A stretch of 64,000 nt of DNA from Ciborinia camelliae (GCA_025890175.1 JANPYM010000002.1:3221077-3285076), one strand, 5' to 3'; positions 1-12,100 are shown, counted from the stretch's first letter. Notes: generated from the sequence alone by a model not told the origin. A program made the numbers and translations.

Positions 1-17
1 CTCTGTCGGCAGATATT

Positions 18-851
18 TTACACATGATGCTCCCAGTCTCCTTTCCCAAAATCAAACCATCTCGCGAATATCCGTCCAACTTCTACAGTCCTCCCACTCC
101 AACCGCTATCTTCACCCTCAAATCCAGCACGCTTCATACTTCCATTAAGCATTGGGACTTTTTCGTCCCATCCCTTCCATGTTCGTTTCTCTCGTCCCAT
201 GTCCTCATCCGATCTTGTCCCATCCCTATCATTATTTTCGGTTCCAAAATCGCCCTCTCCGTCCACCTGCATCTCCCCACCCCTCTCAATCTCCCTTCTC
301 ATCTCCTCCAAACATACCACTACCCTCTCGTCCCTTCCACCCATCGCAACCAGGCCCGCCAAGCTCCTACTTAACCCCTGCGCACTCCACTCACTCGTAT
401 CCCTATGTAGCTCCACCAATCCATACACCACGACCATCGCCCTTTTCTTTCCCACCTTATCCCATTTCCGATCCGGAGGCGCTTCGACTTTCGAAGATGT
501 CTCAGGGGAGTGAACGGATAGATATGCGCGCAGATGAGAGGTGGTAGGAATGTAGATTAGGGAAATATGACGGGAGAGCGATATTTGATGGAGGGTTTTT
601 AGGAGGAGTGTGTGAGCTGGCGTTTGGGATTGTACGGTAGTACATGTTGGGTTTGGAGGAGAGGAGGGTATATCGTTCGAGGATGCGGAAGGTGGTAGTG
701 TGTTTGAGGTGATATCTGCGAGGAGGGATGATAGGAATGCTGCGCGAGGTTTGCAGATTAAGATGGTGGTAGGATAGGCACTATGCCCTAAGATCCAAGT
801 TAGGAGTTCAGAAGGAAGAGCTGGGGGGAGTGCGATAGGTGAGGGTGACAT
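18..851 (-). CDS. Uncharacterised fungal protein, 277 aa, single exon
   Basis: This intronless reading frame starts MSPSPIALPP and ends EHHV before a TAA. I do not recognise the family. The first half alternates hydrophobic strands and helices (TTILICKP, AAFLSSLLADI, HISLIYIP), with a second hydrophobic strand around residue 140 (AMVVVYGLVELH). This resembles a RecA/Elongator-type alpha/beta core, but no Walker A motif is visible. The second half is acidic and low complexity, and the last 25 residues turn aromatic (FARWFDFGKGDW), often a sign of a conserved C-terminal motif. The gene is divergent from the AP-3 beta gene across a 345-bp spacer. Its length, clean frame and sensible start support a real gene; the function is unknown. 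Confidence 0.55.
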   Translation of the reverse strand: MSPSPIALPPALPSELLTWILGHSAYPTTILICKPRAAFLSSLLADITSNTLPPSASSNDIPSSPPNPTCTTVQSQTPAHTLLLKTLHQISLSRHISLIYIPTTSHLRAYLSVHSPETSSKVEAPPDRKWDKVGKKRAMVVVYGLVELHRDTSEWSAQGLSRSLAGLVAMGGRDERVVVCLEEMRREIERGGEMQVDGEGDFGTENNDRDGTRSDEDMGREKRTWKGWDEKVPMLNGSMKRAGFEGEDSGWSGRTVEVGRIFARWFDFGKGDWEHHV

Positions 852-1196
852 TTTGAATGCAGTGCGGTTATTGTTCTTTCGGCGCCGGATGCGACAATGA
901 TATTCATTTCTAGAGAATTGAGCTGGAATTAGTGCTGAATGTTAATGATCCATAGTAAAACGTATTCCACGAAATCTGTACCAAGAGAATTATACCATAA
1001 ACACTTATATACTCGAGTATACAATATAAAATTATGTAGAAAACAAAGGATTAATTCTCAGAGGTTGTCGTATCCAAAATGATGCAATCCGCAAATATGC
1101 GGAGCCTACCTAGGTAATCAACGATCGCTTATAGCCCCACCATTAGAAGCTCCCGTTGATCATGTTCCTCTGTAATCTCACTTCGTCGTCCATGAC
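852..1196. promoter_or_regulatory. Shared divergent promoter region
   Basis: This 345-bp spacer separates two divergently transcribed genes, so it must hold both promoters. It is moderately AT-rich and I see no RNA gene or recognisable operator in it. Confidence 0.4.
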
Positions 1197-3856
1197 ATGG
1201 AATCCATATCTAGAATATCCAGCTTGCTGGAAAGTGGTAAGGACCTTTTCTTTTCCTGCTTCACCGTATAGAAATGTGAATTTGCGAGGATGTGGCACAA
1301 CGATTTCATGCTAACAGTGACAATAGCAAGGGAGCTCACACTCGATGCTGCGCAGTCTGCGAGGAGCTCTCGAGGGGGAGGGGCGCTGAAGACGTTGCCG
1401 CCGCACCAGATTAAGAAGTTATTGGATAGTAGACATGAGAGGGAGGTACTGGAGGGGTTGAGGAAGGTCATCTCTGTACGTTTCCCCGGTTTCCTGCGCA
1501 TTCCTGCCAGCTCTATACGTAGTGGAATTCTGGGTCTGAAAGAGTATAGAGAGACAAGCTCTAACAGGACTCGCAGATGATGTACCGTTCCCAACCATGC
1601 CTCACATTCTTCTCCTCCGTCGTAAAGAACGTTGCATCCCCGAATATCGAGATCAAAAAACTGGTTTACATTTATCTCCTTAACCATGCGGAACAAGAGC
1701 CCGACCTGGCCCTCCTCTCTATAAACACCATTCAAAAGTCCCTTTCAGATGGCAACCCGCAAGTCCGAGCCCTGGCACTCAAAACTATGTCTGGCATTCG
1801 TGTGCCTGTTATCAGTCAGATCGTATCGCTAGCCATTAAGAAAGGGCTGGGGGATATGAGTCCATTTGTTAGGAAAGCCGCAGCTTTGGCTATACCGAAG
1901 TGCTATAGATTAGATCCGAATACTCTCCCACAGCTACTAGACTATCTATCGACTCTACTTGGGGACCGACAATACTACGTAGCCGGTGCAGCAGTAACTG
2001 CATTCTTGGAAATATGTCCCGAACGCCTCGACCTTATTCACAAGCATTACAGAGGTCTCGTAAAGAAACTGGTCGACATGGACGAATGGTCACAAATGGC
2101 TACCCTCCAACTAATGACCATCTACTCCCGCAAATCTTTCCCCAGACGCACCCGGCGCGCCCCCAAAGTCACTTCCAAAAGTAACGGCACCCAACAAAGT
2201 TTCTACGGGGATTCCGATGCCGAACAAGAAGAAGACACCGAAGAAAACAGCGAAACGATCCAAGTCCTCGACCCAGATCTCGAGCTTCTCCTTAAAAGCA
2301 TCAAACCCCTTCTTCAATCACGCAACTCCGGTGTCGTGGTAGCAGTATCCCGTTGTTATGTAGCTCTCGGAACCCCAGATTACATAAACCATTGCATCGG
2401 TCCCCTCATAGCTCTCCTGCGCGGCCCCTCAGACATCCAGCACATAGCCCTCTACAACATCGTATCCGTATGTCTCACACGGCCCGAAATATTCGTCAAG
2501 TACGCCTCCCATTTCCTAGTCCGATCAACCGACCTCCCACAGGTATGGGAACTCAAACTCGAATTACTCACCCTGATATTTCCGCATTGTGATGCCTATA
2601 TAAAAAGTCTAATACTTAACGAACTGGAACATTTTTCCCGTGGCTCGGATCGGGAATTGGTGAGAGAGTCGGTGAGGGCTATTGGCCGATGTGCACAAAG
2701 TGATTCTAGAACATCCGCAAGATGTTTACGTTTACTGTTGAAGCAAATCACAAGTCTAGATGGAAATCTAGTAGCAGAGTCACTTACTGTCATCAGACAT
2801 CTTATACAACAAGATCCTGCATCTCATACACATACCGTTATTCGCCTAGCCAAGAATCTAGACACAGCTACAAACCCCCGGGCTCGGGCTACTATTATTT
2901 GGCTCGTCGGAGAATTCGCCGGCATCGATGGAGAGAATAATATCGCACCAGATGTTCTTCGTATATTAGCTAAAGGGTTTGCTGATGAAGCAGAGCCTGC
3001 AAAATTACAAATTGTTCTTCTAGCTGCTAAAGTCTATCTACATCATTTGAACCGCACCACGCCAGAACCAGAACCTATCAAACCTTTATCGCCTCCTCAA
3101 CCTTCACACGCTTACGCCGGTATTGAAGAAGAAAATGAAGGATTTGCCTCCCTCGACTCACCTCCACAAACCTCCTTCTCTCCACCCCCTGAACCGGAAT
3201 CTGAACCTGATCACCCGATCATCGTACTCTGGAATTACATCCTCCTTCTCGCCCGCTACGATACCTCATATGACCTCCGCGATCGCACCCGTCTCTACAA
3301 ATCTCTCCTCGCCATCCCCTCCTCCACCCAACTCGCATCCCTCATGCTTCTCGCTCCTAAACCCATCCCCCACACACCCAGTCCCTCCGAAAGCCGCACT
3401 AGCTTCACTCTCGGAAGCGCCAGTCTCGTCGTTGGCGACGAGGGCGGTATGCATGGATTAAAAGGCTACGAGGCACTACCTCCATGGGTGGAAGCTGGCT
3501 TCGAGCCAGACTCTTCGTTGCGAGAACCCGATTCCGCTCGGAATGAATATGAAGAGAAGAAAGTCATGACTGCAGGACAGATATTAGATAGTGCAGTAAA
3601 GGATTTCAGGCCTAGTGCATCGCCATCGAGGACGAATGGATTTAATGCTGGGAACTCTGGCCCTGGTACAGCTCCTGGAAAGGAAAAAACACTTGATGAC
3701 TGGTTAGCTGAGTCCGACGAGGAGGAAAGTGAGGAGGAAGAAGATGACGAGGAAGAATCCGAAGAAACAGAGTCTGGAGAGGAAGAATCCGACGAAGAAG
3801 AGGAAGAGGAAGAAAGTAGTGATGATGATGAAGAGCACGATAGACTAGTTAAATAA
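1197..3856 (+). CDS. apl6: AP-3 complex subunit beta (beta-adaptin), 822 aa
   Basis: This is the large beta subunit of the AP-3 clathrin-type adaptor, which sorts cargo from the Golgi or endosome to the vacuole. Three exons fit: 1197-1236, 1327-1475 and 1577-3856. The first intron (GTAAGG...TAG) and the second (GTACGT...CAG) join in phase to give the adaptin N-terminus (MESISRIS, then ARELTLDAAQSA, then HEREVLEGLRKVIS). The body consists of HEAT/ARM-like adaptin repeats, with family signatures such as KKLVYIYLLNHAEQEPD and ALKTMSGIR near residues 80-140. A Pro/Ser-rich hinge follows near residues 560-600. The protein ends in a strongly acidic Glu/Asp/Ser tail from about residue 772, as in yeast Apl6. 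An alternative ATG at 1290 would drop the conserved first residues and is less likely. Confidence 0.92.
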
Positions 3857-4533
3857 GCAATGTCCTGTCGTGTGCGACGGGTTGCGCTACTTTCTAAAAT
3901 ACAAATATCGATTGATGGCTGGCCTTACACTAGGAGGCTTACGGTTAGGTCTTGTATGATACATCTTTCGCAGGCATGAAAATATTCTAGTCACAACAAC
4001 ATTATGATAATATCAATGAATTGGAATTTAGATAGAAATCATTCTTTAATGAAGAACCAGGGACAAAAGAAACCCTCTGGCATTACTATTAGCCAAAGCA
4101 CGTAGCTTGGCATTAGGCACTACTGAATCCTCCCGTCCTACTACAACTCTAAACCTGGTGTCTTCTTTGAACAACAAGTAGCCTGAGAAGAACGAACGGA
4201 TTCCAACTGAATAGACTCCGTTTAGAATGAACCTTCTAGGCTCAATTATTCCTTCGGCTCCTGTAATGTGATAAATGCATCGACGTATGCGAAATGACTA
4301 ATACACTGCACAGAAAACCATCAATAACTGAAAAAGCAAGCCTAAACTCCATCTTGAATAACCGAATAATGCATGTATGTAACTTTAATTTTTTACAGAG
4401 AATAGAAAAAGAGCCCTGATAGACAACCGACTACTTGAAGGCTTGCTGGATCCAAAAAGGCTCTTTTGCAAACTATATGCGCGGTTTACCTAACCAAGAC
4501 CAAAAGAATGCCCACGGACGTGTAAGAAGTTAG
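3857..4533. other. Convergent intergenic spacer
   Basis: This 677-bp stretch lies between the 3' ends of the AP-3 beta gene and the zinc-knuckle gene. It should hold both 3' UTRs and polyadenylation regions. I see no coding frame or RNA gene in it. Confidence 0.4.
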
Positions 4534-7400
4534 CTACCAACGGCGACTACGAAAATATATATTAGTACAATGTATATATCACTAAAACTTAAAGTCTTAC
4601 CTATAGGCTGCATCAACCACTGGCGCCGCTCTTCTAAGTTTTGGCGCAGTTTCCTCAGAAGAACGCTGAGATTCTTTGCCTTTCTTGCCACTGATTACTC
4701 GTACGATTTTGCGTGCTTTTGCAGTTGGTTTCTTAATTTTTCCGAGGATTTCCAAAGAATTGGGGCTCAAAGGAGATTCCGGTGAAACATTCCTCTCGTC
4801 TCCCTTTTTTCCATTTTCCTTATCATTGTTCGTGTGGTCAGGGGGAGGTGGTGTTGTCGTGACATTGTGTTCTGGCCATGGATCAAACATAGGCTCCTCT
4901 TCCATCGGGGGTGGTGGAGGAGGAGGTATGTGCTGGTTAAAGATTTGTGGTCCGGAAAATGAAGGACGAGCGTTAGCAATACCTGGATCTTGCCTGAAAG
5001 GTTGATTTGTCATGCTAGGATTGAAAGGATGCCTTTGGGAATTATAAGGTTGTTGAGCATTGTAAGGAGGTTGCTGGGCATTGAAAGAAGGCTGCTGGGC
5101 ATTGAAATGGGGTTGCTGTGTATTAAAGGGAGGTTGCGGGTTGTAAGGAGGCTGCTGAGCGTTATAAGAAGGCTGTTGAGCATTGTAAGGAGGTTGCTGA
5201 GCGTTGAAAGGGGGTTGCTGAGCGTTGAAATGGGGTTGCTGAGTATAGATGGGCTGCTGAGCATTGAAAGGAGGTTGTTGGTTATACGAAGGCTGTTGAG
5301 CATTGTATGGAGGTTGCTGGGTATTAAATGGGGGTTGTTGGTTATACGGAGGTTGCTGAGTATTGTAGGGAGCCTGCTGAGCATTATAAGGAGCTTGCTG
5401 GGGGGCATAAGAAGGCTGTTGGGGACTGTAGGCAGTTTGCTGAAATTCTTCAATAGGAATGATGACCGGTGGTCCAGGCTCAACCGGTTTCGGAGCACCA
5501 GAAACACCTAAAGATGCCAACAATGCCTCAGTCGGGTCAGCGCTCTCTCCTTCCTGAGGGGCCCAGATATCGTCGGACGCTTCAGCAAGGGGTGGAGTTT
5601 TATTCCTTGCCTCATTATCACCAAATATAGGCAACCCGTCCGCAGATTTAGATGATTGGCCGTGAACCTTTTGTCGTTTGTTTTGTAAGGTTGAAAATTC
5701 AGTTTGTAACTGTTCATCGATATCATCTTGTTCTGATGTGCTTGATTTACGCTTACCAGCACCAGCACGTGATGATACCGCCGCAGATGCTTTTCGAGTG
5801 GCAATAGATGCATATGCATTGCCATGCCTCAATTTCATACAAGCATCAAGGTCTTTAAAAGATATCGATTCTTCTCCAGTCTTGAACTCCTGGAAAGTTG
5901 GATCTTCCTGTAAGTATGGCCACTGAGGTGTCTTTCTAACGCTCTGCGTATACTCCTTCAGGTTTTCTCTTCTTGCATACCTTGAAATCGTGATAGATGA
6001 TTTTTTATCGATGAGAGGGACAGGGGTCATATCAAATCTGTTAGCTAAAGGTTGTGCAAGCGCAACAGTTTCGTGTTTATCGCCTGCAGCTTTGAAGATC
6101 TTTTTGTAATCCCAATTAAATTGTTTCTCCTCGTCAGTCCGATCACTGTCTTCCTTCGGAACGGCTGCATGGCCATCCCATTCCGATATATTATTTTTGG
6201 AAGTAGGAGAGCCATATGGTGTACTAGCCACACTTGAAGCTCTTGATGCTTCAGCAGGCTGAGAAGAAATTTTGTTGTTTGGGGCAGTGTGTGGAGTGTT
6301 TTTAGATCGAGGGATGTACAGCCCACGTTTGTTTAGCTCCGGGGACAGGATCGGAGGCTGAGGGCCCAATCGACTTTCACCTTGTTGGGGCTGTTGCGAC
6401 CCCGTTCGACTTTCACGCTGCTGAGACTGCTGTGATTGAGATCTCCCAAAGTCACGGTTAAAGCCAGAATTTGGTTGCTCCTGCACTTGCTGTTGTTGTG
6501 GTGGGTGAAAAGGAGTTGCTGCTGGCGGTGAACCATTCCATTGTCCTTGATTTAGCGGGCCTTGGCTTTGATAAGATACCGATGGGCCTTGGTTGTTGTA
6601 ATCTTGATTGTAACCATTATTTTGAGGCTGGAAGGGGGTGGTGGGAACGGAAGGGGGAGGATATTGTTGCCCATTATTGGGGTGAGTTGATGGCCCATAT
6701 TGTTGTGGTGAGTTAGTATGGGGGTATTGATTGTACGGAGCTTGGTAGCCTTGAGGTCCGTGCTGCTGTTGAGAAGGTGGCTGGTTATAGTCAGGTCCAT
6801 TGGCAACAGGCTGCTTGTACTGTTTTTTCTGGTGGTAGTTAGAAGACACCTGCTGTGGAGGGCCTTGTTGCTGGAAATTCTGCTGCGGAGGACGTGTGGT
6901 GGGATATTGCTGATAAGATGGATTTGTTGCTACATATGGAGCAGATACAGGCTGCCCATTGAATTGAGGATTTTGACTAGGGTCCGTAAATTGTGACACT
7001 GGAGCACTTTCAGAACCAGGATAGGGAGTATATTTGGAACCCATCCGACCATTTTGAACATTTGCCCACTGTTTTGTTTGGGGTATTGCACCATAACCAT
7101 TTGCACTTGCTGCCTGAGGAGCCTGAGGAACCTGAGGAGCAGCCATAGCACTTGTTACCATTAGCCTCACTCTCGGGACGAGGATACAAAAAGAAATTAT
7201 CAAGACATGAAACAGCTCATCACTTACACTTGACCATTTTGATTTTGATTTGGACAATCTTTGACATAATGACCCTCTTGGCCACATGTGAAGCAGATTG
7301 GAGGTCGCCCACGTGGCGCCTTGGGTGTGGGAGCATTGTAATTATTGTTGTAGTTCTGAGGAGGTCCTTGAGGACCACCTTGGGACCAATTTACCGACAT
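4534..7400 (-). CDS. CCHC zinc-knuckle protein with Gln/Pro/Asn-rich repeats, 911 aa
   Basis: Three exons are inferred on the minus strand: 7400-7228, 7150-4601 and 4546-4534. Exon 1 carries one perfect CX2CX4HX4C knuckle at residues 36-49 (CFTCGQEGHYVKDC), a single-stranded nucleic-acid-binding fold found in RNA-processing proteins. The middle is Gln/Pro/Asn-rich prion-like sequence. A conserved folded segment lies around residues 400-500 (FNWDYKKIFKAAGD, then TPQWPYLQEDP). Residues about 628-760 are a tandem repeat of the unit QQPPYNA or QQPPFNA. The last intron has a textbook TACTAAT branch site and a TTTTCGTAG acceptor, and changes the C-terminus to AAYSRRW; without it the frame stops at AAYR. 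The intron-1 acceptor could instead be 15 bp upstream, which is also in frame. An RNA-related nuclear role is likely, but the exact function is unknown. Confidence 0.8.
5040..5440 (-). repeat. In-frame coding minisatellite (QQPPYNA-type units)
   Basis: Roughly 21-24 bp units encoding Gln-Gln-Pro-Pro-Tyr/Phe-Asn-Ala/Thr are repeated about 18 times inside the zinc-knuckle gene. Third-position differences and Y/F or S/P swaps show that the copies are old and maintained as protein sequence. Confidence 0.85.
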
Positions 7401-8755
7401 GATGCACCTCCGAAATAAAGAAGCCTATCTTACTAACGAGTCATCGATTGACCGAGGAGAAATTGCGCGACACTGGGTTGTGCTTAGGTCGAGGAGCCAG
7501 ATAAATAGGATAGATAGACAAGTATTCCGACGCGACAGAAATACAAGTACTATAGCAATATCGAGAAACCGAATATGCTTAGGGATTGATTAATGTTTTC
7601 TTGCTATCTTATTCCTTGAGATTGCGATAACAAGAAGCATCGACGACTTTGATGATAGAAAGGTTTTCCTGTTGTCCACGAAATTGTATGTTCAGAGAGC
7701 GATGTTGTGCAACGGTACTGTAAAAGACCGTATTTCAAGGATGAAATGCAGCTCCCCGACTCCCCAGTAAATCAAAAAAGATGTACCTTGCTAGGTTCAC
7801 TATTCCCAGCAAATCCACATGCAAAGGCGATTGAAAATGGATGGAAGAGTGTAGCAAAATTAAAATGTGACAACGCTTTTTTATAATGTGACCTGACTTG
7901 ACCAAAATGAATTGAGTGGATGAATGAATGAATGAATGAATATATGTATGTATGGATAGGTAGGTATGTAGGTAATGAAGAGAATGTTTACTTCCAAAAG
8001 AACTTTTGTCAATATTAGGTTATCAAGTCAGCAATTGTGAAATGGATGGATTTCCCTTTTTCTCCCTCGCTCTATCCTCTTCCTGTTCCTCTTTCTTGAA
8101 GATAGAGAGAGAAAAGAAAGAAAGATAGGATGTTGTCGTCGATGTATTTATTGACTGATGTGAGTAGATGCAAGAATTGCAAGAATTACAATAACGTGAG
8201 TATGTAGTATGGAGAAGGGGAATGAGGTTGTTGGTTGCTGGTTGCTGTTAGAAAATCCGAAATCCGAAGAGAGACCAAAATGTTAATCAACCTAATTGAA
8301 TTGATGGATTTTCCTATGCAGCTCTTGACTAGGATAAAGATCACGCTAATTTAGACGAATATTCCACTAACTACGGTGATCCTTTCGTGCCCAAAGCTCC
8401 AATTGCACTTATTGATACAACTCCACTCCGTACAGACCAGACAACCTAGCTAACCTAGCCAACCTAACCAACAACAACCATAATCTTGATAATCTAGATA
8501 ACCACCTTCGTATCTTGCCCACTACATAAATTTGTTGATAAGTGATGACCGACCCTTTTTTTTGCCTCCCAACCTTTTCATAGTATCTGGTTATGACTTA
8601 GAAATCCTTCTTAAGCGACCATGTTGCTTCGCCAAATTTCGATTTTCCAAGAAACTGCAGGTTATATCAACTGTCATTCTTGTCATTCTTCAAGAAATCT
8701 AATATCGATTTCTGTGGCGCAAACCAGACGTGATAACTCCTGAAACTTTTGCAAT
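7401..8755. promoter_or_regulatory. Long divergent promoter region with simple repeats
   Basis: This 1.35-kb spacer sits between the zinc-knuckle gene (minus) and PPG1 (plus). It contains a (TGAA)n run followed by TATG/TAGG-type simple repeats near 7917-7975, and a pyrimidine-rich stretch near 8050-8100. Several short open frames here have no coding character, so they are not called. Confidence 0.45.
7917..7975. repeat. Tetranucleotide microsatellite (TGAA)n with TATG/TAGG tail
   Basis: Consecutive TGAA units are followed by related TATG and TAGG units. This is a length-variable simple repeat inside the divergent promoter. Confidence 0.85.
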
Positions 8756-9941
8756 ATGCCCGGCCTGCCGTGTAAGAATACAACGACCATTCTGAACTAA
8801 AGAGGGCTATACTTATGCATATCTATAGCTTCTGTCGATCTCGACCAATGTATAGAAAGTCTCTACAAGAAAAACCTCCTCGCTGAATCCGTTATCGAAG
8901 CAATATGCGCAAAAACAAAGGAGTTGTTGATGCAGGAGAGTAATGTGGTTCATGTACTAGCACCAGTCACTGTGGTGGGAGATATACATGGGCAGTTTTT
9001 TGATTTGATAGAGATCTTCAAAATTGGGGGATTCTGCCCAGATACAAATTATTTGTTTCTAGGTATGCCCCGCATTCTGACTCCGCACATATTTCCACAA
9101 TGCTAATATACCACCTATCTGTTAGGGGATTATGTGGATAGAGGCATGTTCAGCGTCGAAACGATTTCTCTTCTTGTCTGTCTCAAATTACGATACCCGC
9201 ATCGCGTTCATTTAATACGAGGAAATCATGAGTCGAGAGGAGTCACTCAATCGTATGGCTTCTATACGGAGTGCTCCAGGAAATATGGGAATGCAAATGT
9301 ATGGCATCATTTTACGGACATGTTCGACTTTCTTACGTTGAGTGTGGTCATTAATGATCAGATATTTTGTGTCCATGGAGGTGTGTTCTCCCGTGCTGAG
9401 TTGTTGCTGCCCAGGTCCACGCAGCCAGATGCCTATTGCCCCTGAGAGTTTTAATCCGTACTGATATTCATCTGCAGGTCTCTCTCCTTCGATACATTCC
9501 ATCGACCAAATAAAAATTATAGACCGCTTCCGCGAGATCCCCCACGAAGGGCCTATGGCTGACCTAGTCTGGTCTGACCCCGACCCCGAACGCGACGAAT
9601 TCTCCCTCTCGCCCCGCGGCGCTGGATATACATTCGGTGCACAAGTTGTGAAGAAATTCCTCGAAGTAAACAAAATGTCGCACATACTAAGGGCTCATCA
9701 ACTCTGCCAAGAAGGCTACCAGGTTCTCTATGACGATCGATTAAGTACCGTATGGAGTGCGCCCAATTACTGTTACCGGTGCGGAAACATGGCGAGTGTT
9801 CTGGAAGTCAGTGATACGGGAGAGAGATTTTTCAACGTATTTGCGGCCGCACCAGAAAATGATTTACACAAGGGGGAAATGCAACAAGCAGGACAGGAAA
9901 AGACGGCTGATGGCAATACTCTGCCAGATTACTTTTTATGA
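8756..9941 (+). CDS. ppg1: Ser/Thr protein phosphatase PPG1 (PP2A family), 322 aa
   Basis: This is a metal-dependent PPP-family catalytic subunit closest to yeast Ppg1, the phosphatase of the Far/STRIPAK-like complex. Four exons fit: 8756-8771, 8829-9062, 9126-9380 and 9478-9941, all in phase. The PPP motifs appear in order: GDIHGQ, GDYVDRG (completed across intron 2), RGNHES, and HGGLSPS across intron 3. They are followed by [14 protein letters not shown] and the [10 protein letters not shown] loop. The C-terminus is DYFL, the carboxymethylation tail shared with PP2A. Ppg1-specific wording such as [16 protein letters not shown] and [11 protein letters not shown] supports the subfamily over PP2A, PP4 or PP6. 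The tiny first exon (MPGLP) is inferred from splice phase and is the least certain part. Confidence 0.92.
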
Positions 9942-10812
9942 TAGGGCAAGATGGTCAGAACATAGATGCTAGATCCTATTTTTTCTTTCGACTCACTGCC
10001 CACCTCCATCAAATAATCACCTCCACCATCCGAGTTCATGGAGGAAGCTATTAAGACTTTCTGGGAGGACAACTGGAGCAGATACTTTGTGGAACTGTGA
10101 ATCCTCCAGCCAAACAGTTTACGCGAACACTACGCTGCAGGATTACATAAGTATCATCGCATTCCAAGACACCCCATCCATCAACTGAACTATTATCATG
10201 ATATGATGTATGGCATTTTACCACTACAAATTACGTTTTTGTAAATCAAGTTTCATAAATGTAGAAGATACCCATGGGTGGATGGATGGATGGATACAAG
10301 GGCAGAACCACCCACCCAAGCACAATAGAAATGAAATGTAATATGAGATATGAAGTTCTATACCGAGGAAAAGTTGATGGGGTTTTTTAAATGTCAAATA
10401 ATGTACGCGCGCCTGCAGGAAAAATATGCCTCCAAACAACCACAGAAAATGCTTTCTAAGATCCACATCTCGTCCGTTCATTCCTTCCAAATCATATGCA
10501 TGAGATGACGGTCATCTTCAGTTCGTAACTCATCTGATCATCTGTCCATAGACTTTTTCCGCCCAAAGTAGAAATTTGTGGGGGGAAAAATAAGTAGGAA
10601 AGAAAACCATTAACTATTCTTCTAATCACAACACAAATGCAAAGTCGTCCAGAAGGTATCCGTTCAAATCGCACGCGCGCAAAAGTATGCCGAAAACTTG
10701 TCATATGAGTGCTAGTGCTATGCTATGTTGAGAAGGGAATGAGTGTCAAGAAAGGAGATTGGCGATACATCAGGTGAAAGGTGGAAGATCATAGATGGAG
10801 AAGCTGGGAAAT
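9942..10812. other. Convergent intergenic spacer with GGAT microsatellite
   Basis: This 871-bp stretch lies between the 3' ends of PPG1 and Rho-GDI. A short (GGAT)n run lies near 10274-10295. I find no convincing gene in it; the short open frames have no conserved look. Confidence 0.4.
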
Positions 10813-12100
10813 CTACCAGTCCTTGGCGATATCGAAAGACCACTCGAACTCAAGATGCTTCTTCTTGTCATCATCGATGAATGTGGAGATGGCGGTGTAG
10901 TGACCTCGGGCCATCATTCCGCTTGGGGCGTCTTCATCGGCGACTAGGGGGTCTGGTTAGTATTGGAGGTTTTGAGTTAGCTTTGAAGAGGACATACATC
11001 GCTTGGTATGAACGGGGTTTTTGTCGGTGTTGGGTGCGTAACTGCCCTGTTGAATTGTTAGTATATGAAATGTAATGCAAGCTCTGGGATGCGCAGAGAT
11101 ACTTACAATCATCTCTTGCAATTTATCAATTCTGATACCCTTGCGCTTAATGACCTGAACATATTGAAGACCGCTCAAAACGTTGTGTTGTACTTTGAAA
11201 GTAGCAGTGAGGTTGAATTTAGAACCCTCCTTGATCTTAAAAGGATGATCCTTCAAAGTATTGAGAGCATCAGGGGCAGAGAGCTCGAGCTTGACTGGAG
11301 GACGGCCTTCGGAGTTCATCTCAAGAGTGAGGATGATGCAATCACGAGGATCATTTGGGTCACTGAGATCATTTCCACCCCCACCAAGTCCAAGAGATTC
11401 CTTGTAGCGTTGAAGAGATTCATCTTCAGCATCTGTATTGGATAGATAGAGTCAGTAACGAGCACATGCCCATAATGTAGTTTCGTAGGATGAGGGAGAA
11501 TGTTGGCAAGATCAAGGGGTTCTGCGGTACAGCCCAGCATAAAAGACACGGTATAGAATAGTATAGCATCTCGTCGTATGTATTTTATTCAAACTTGAGA
11601 TCTGGGAGGTTTTTGTAATCAGGTAGGAAGCCTGTTATCCAATGCCTATATCGAATCAGGAAGGCAACGAGATATCAAAATATACTGTCGCTGTTTAACC
11701 CCATCATCGGTGTGACAAGTAAAAGGCGTTTACAACAGGTTTTGTACAAACTATTGTATATAATCCAGCTGTTCCAACCAAACAAACTCAGATATTGACA
11801 GAAAATAAATCTAAATCAAGGTCTCCTATAACTTCTTACAGCTTGCCCCAGACCGCCTCAACTGCGGGGTATCCAGCTGGGTAAACTTGACTCCAACTAG
11901 GCCAAAGATACACCAAAAAATGTTGCTCAGTAAACACAAGCCAAAGATGATGGCAGTAGCTGAAAAGTAACAAAGAAGACATGGTGAGAGTGGTTTGAGA
12001 ACATACCCATCTTGGAATACTCATCCAAAGTCTTCTTCTCCCCCACCTTGAACCCATCAGTTGTCTCTGGCAACAGCTCATTATCTTGTTGATCCGCCAT
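10813..12100 (-). CDS. rdi1: Rho GDP-dissociation inhibitor (Rho-GDI), 199 aa
   Basis: This protein extracts prenylated Rho/Cdc42/Rac GTPases from membranes and holds them in the cytosol. Four exons fit: 12100-12007, 11432-11107, 11046-10998 and 10943-10813. The N-terminal regulatory arm (GFKVGEKKTLDEYSKM) joins DAEDESLQRYKESLGLG across a long first intron (12006-11433, 574 bp). The immunoglobulin-like lipid-binding domain follows (KLELSAPDAL, FNLTATFKV, GLQYVQVIKRKGIRID). The family ending is present (APSGMMARGHY, HLEFEWSFDIAKDW). Total length matches yeast Rdi1 (about 200 aa). The unusually long first intron contains a second possible exon, described separately. Confidence 0.9.
11826..11959 (-). 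other. Candidate alternative terminal exon inside Rho-GDI intron 1 (transmembrane tail)
   Basis: The exon-1 donor of Rho-GDI (GTATGT at 12006) could also splice to a good acceptor (TTACTTTTCAG, ending at 11960) only 47 bp away, a typical fungal intron length. The phase is kept and reading continues for 44 residues to TAG at 11826-11828. The peptide begins ATAIIFGLCLLSNIFWCIFG, a plausible single membrane span, and ends SCKKL. A GTAAGA donor before the stop (839) would also allow it to act as a cassette exon joined in phase to Rho-GDI exon 2. Transcript evidence is absent, so this remains a hypothesis. Confidence 0.35.

Noticed and set aside
1178..1735. 185-codon minus-strand frame over the start of the AP-3 beta gene
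   Set aside because: It overlaps well-supported adaptin exons on the other strand and has no conserved character.
4990..5511. 173-codon plus-strand frame opposite the zinc-knuckle gene
   Set aside because: It is the antisense shadow of the QQPPYN minisatellite, which gives RLLS-type repeats.
10640..10700. Possible tRNA B-box-like sequence (CCGTTCAAATCGC)
   Set aside because: No A-box at the right distance and no cloverleaf pairing could be found.
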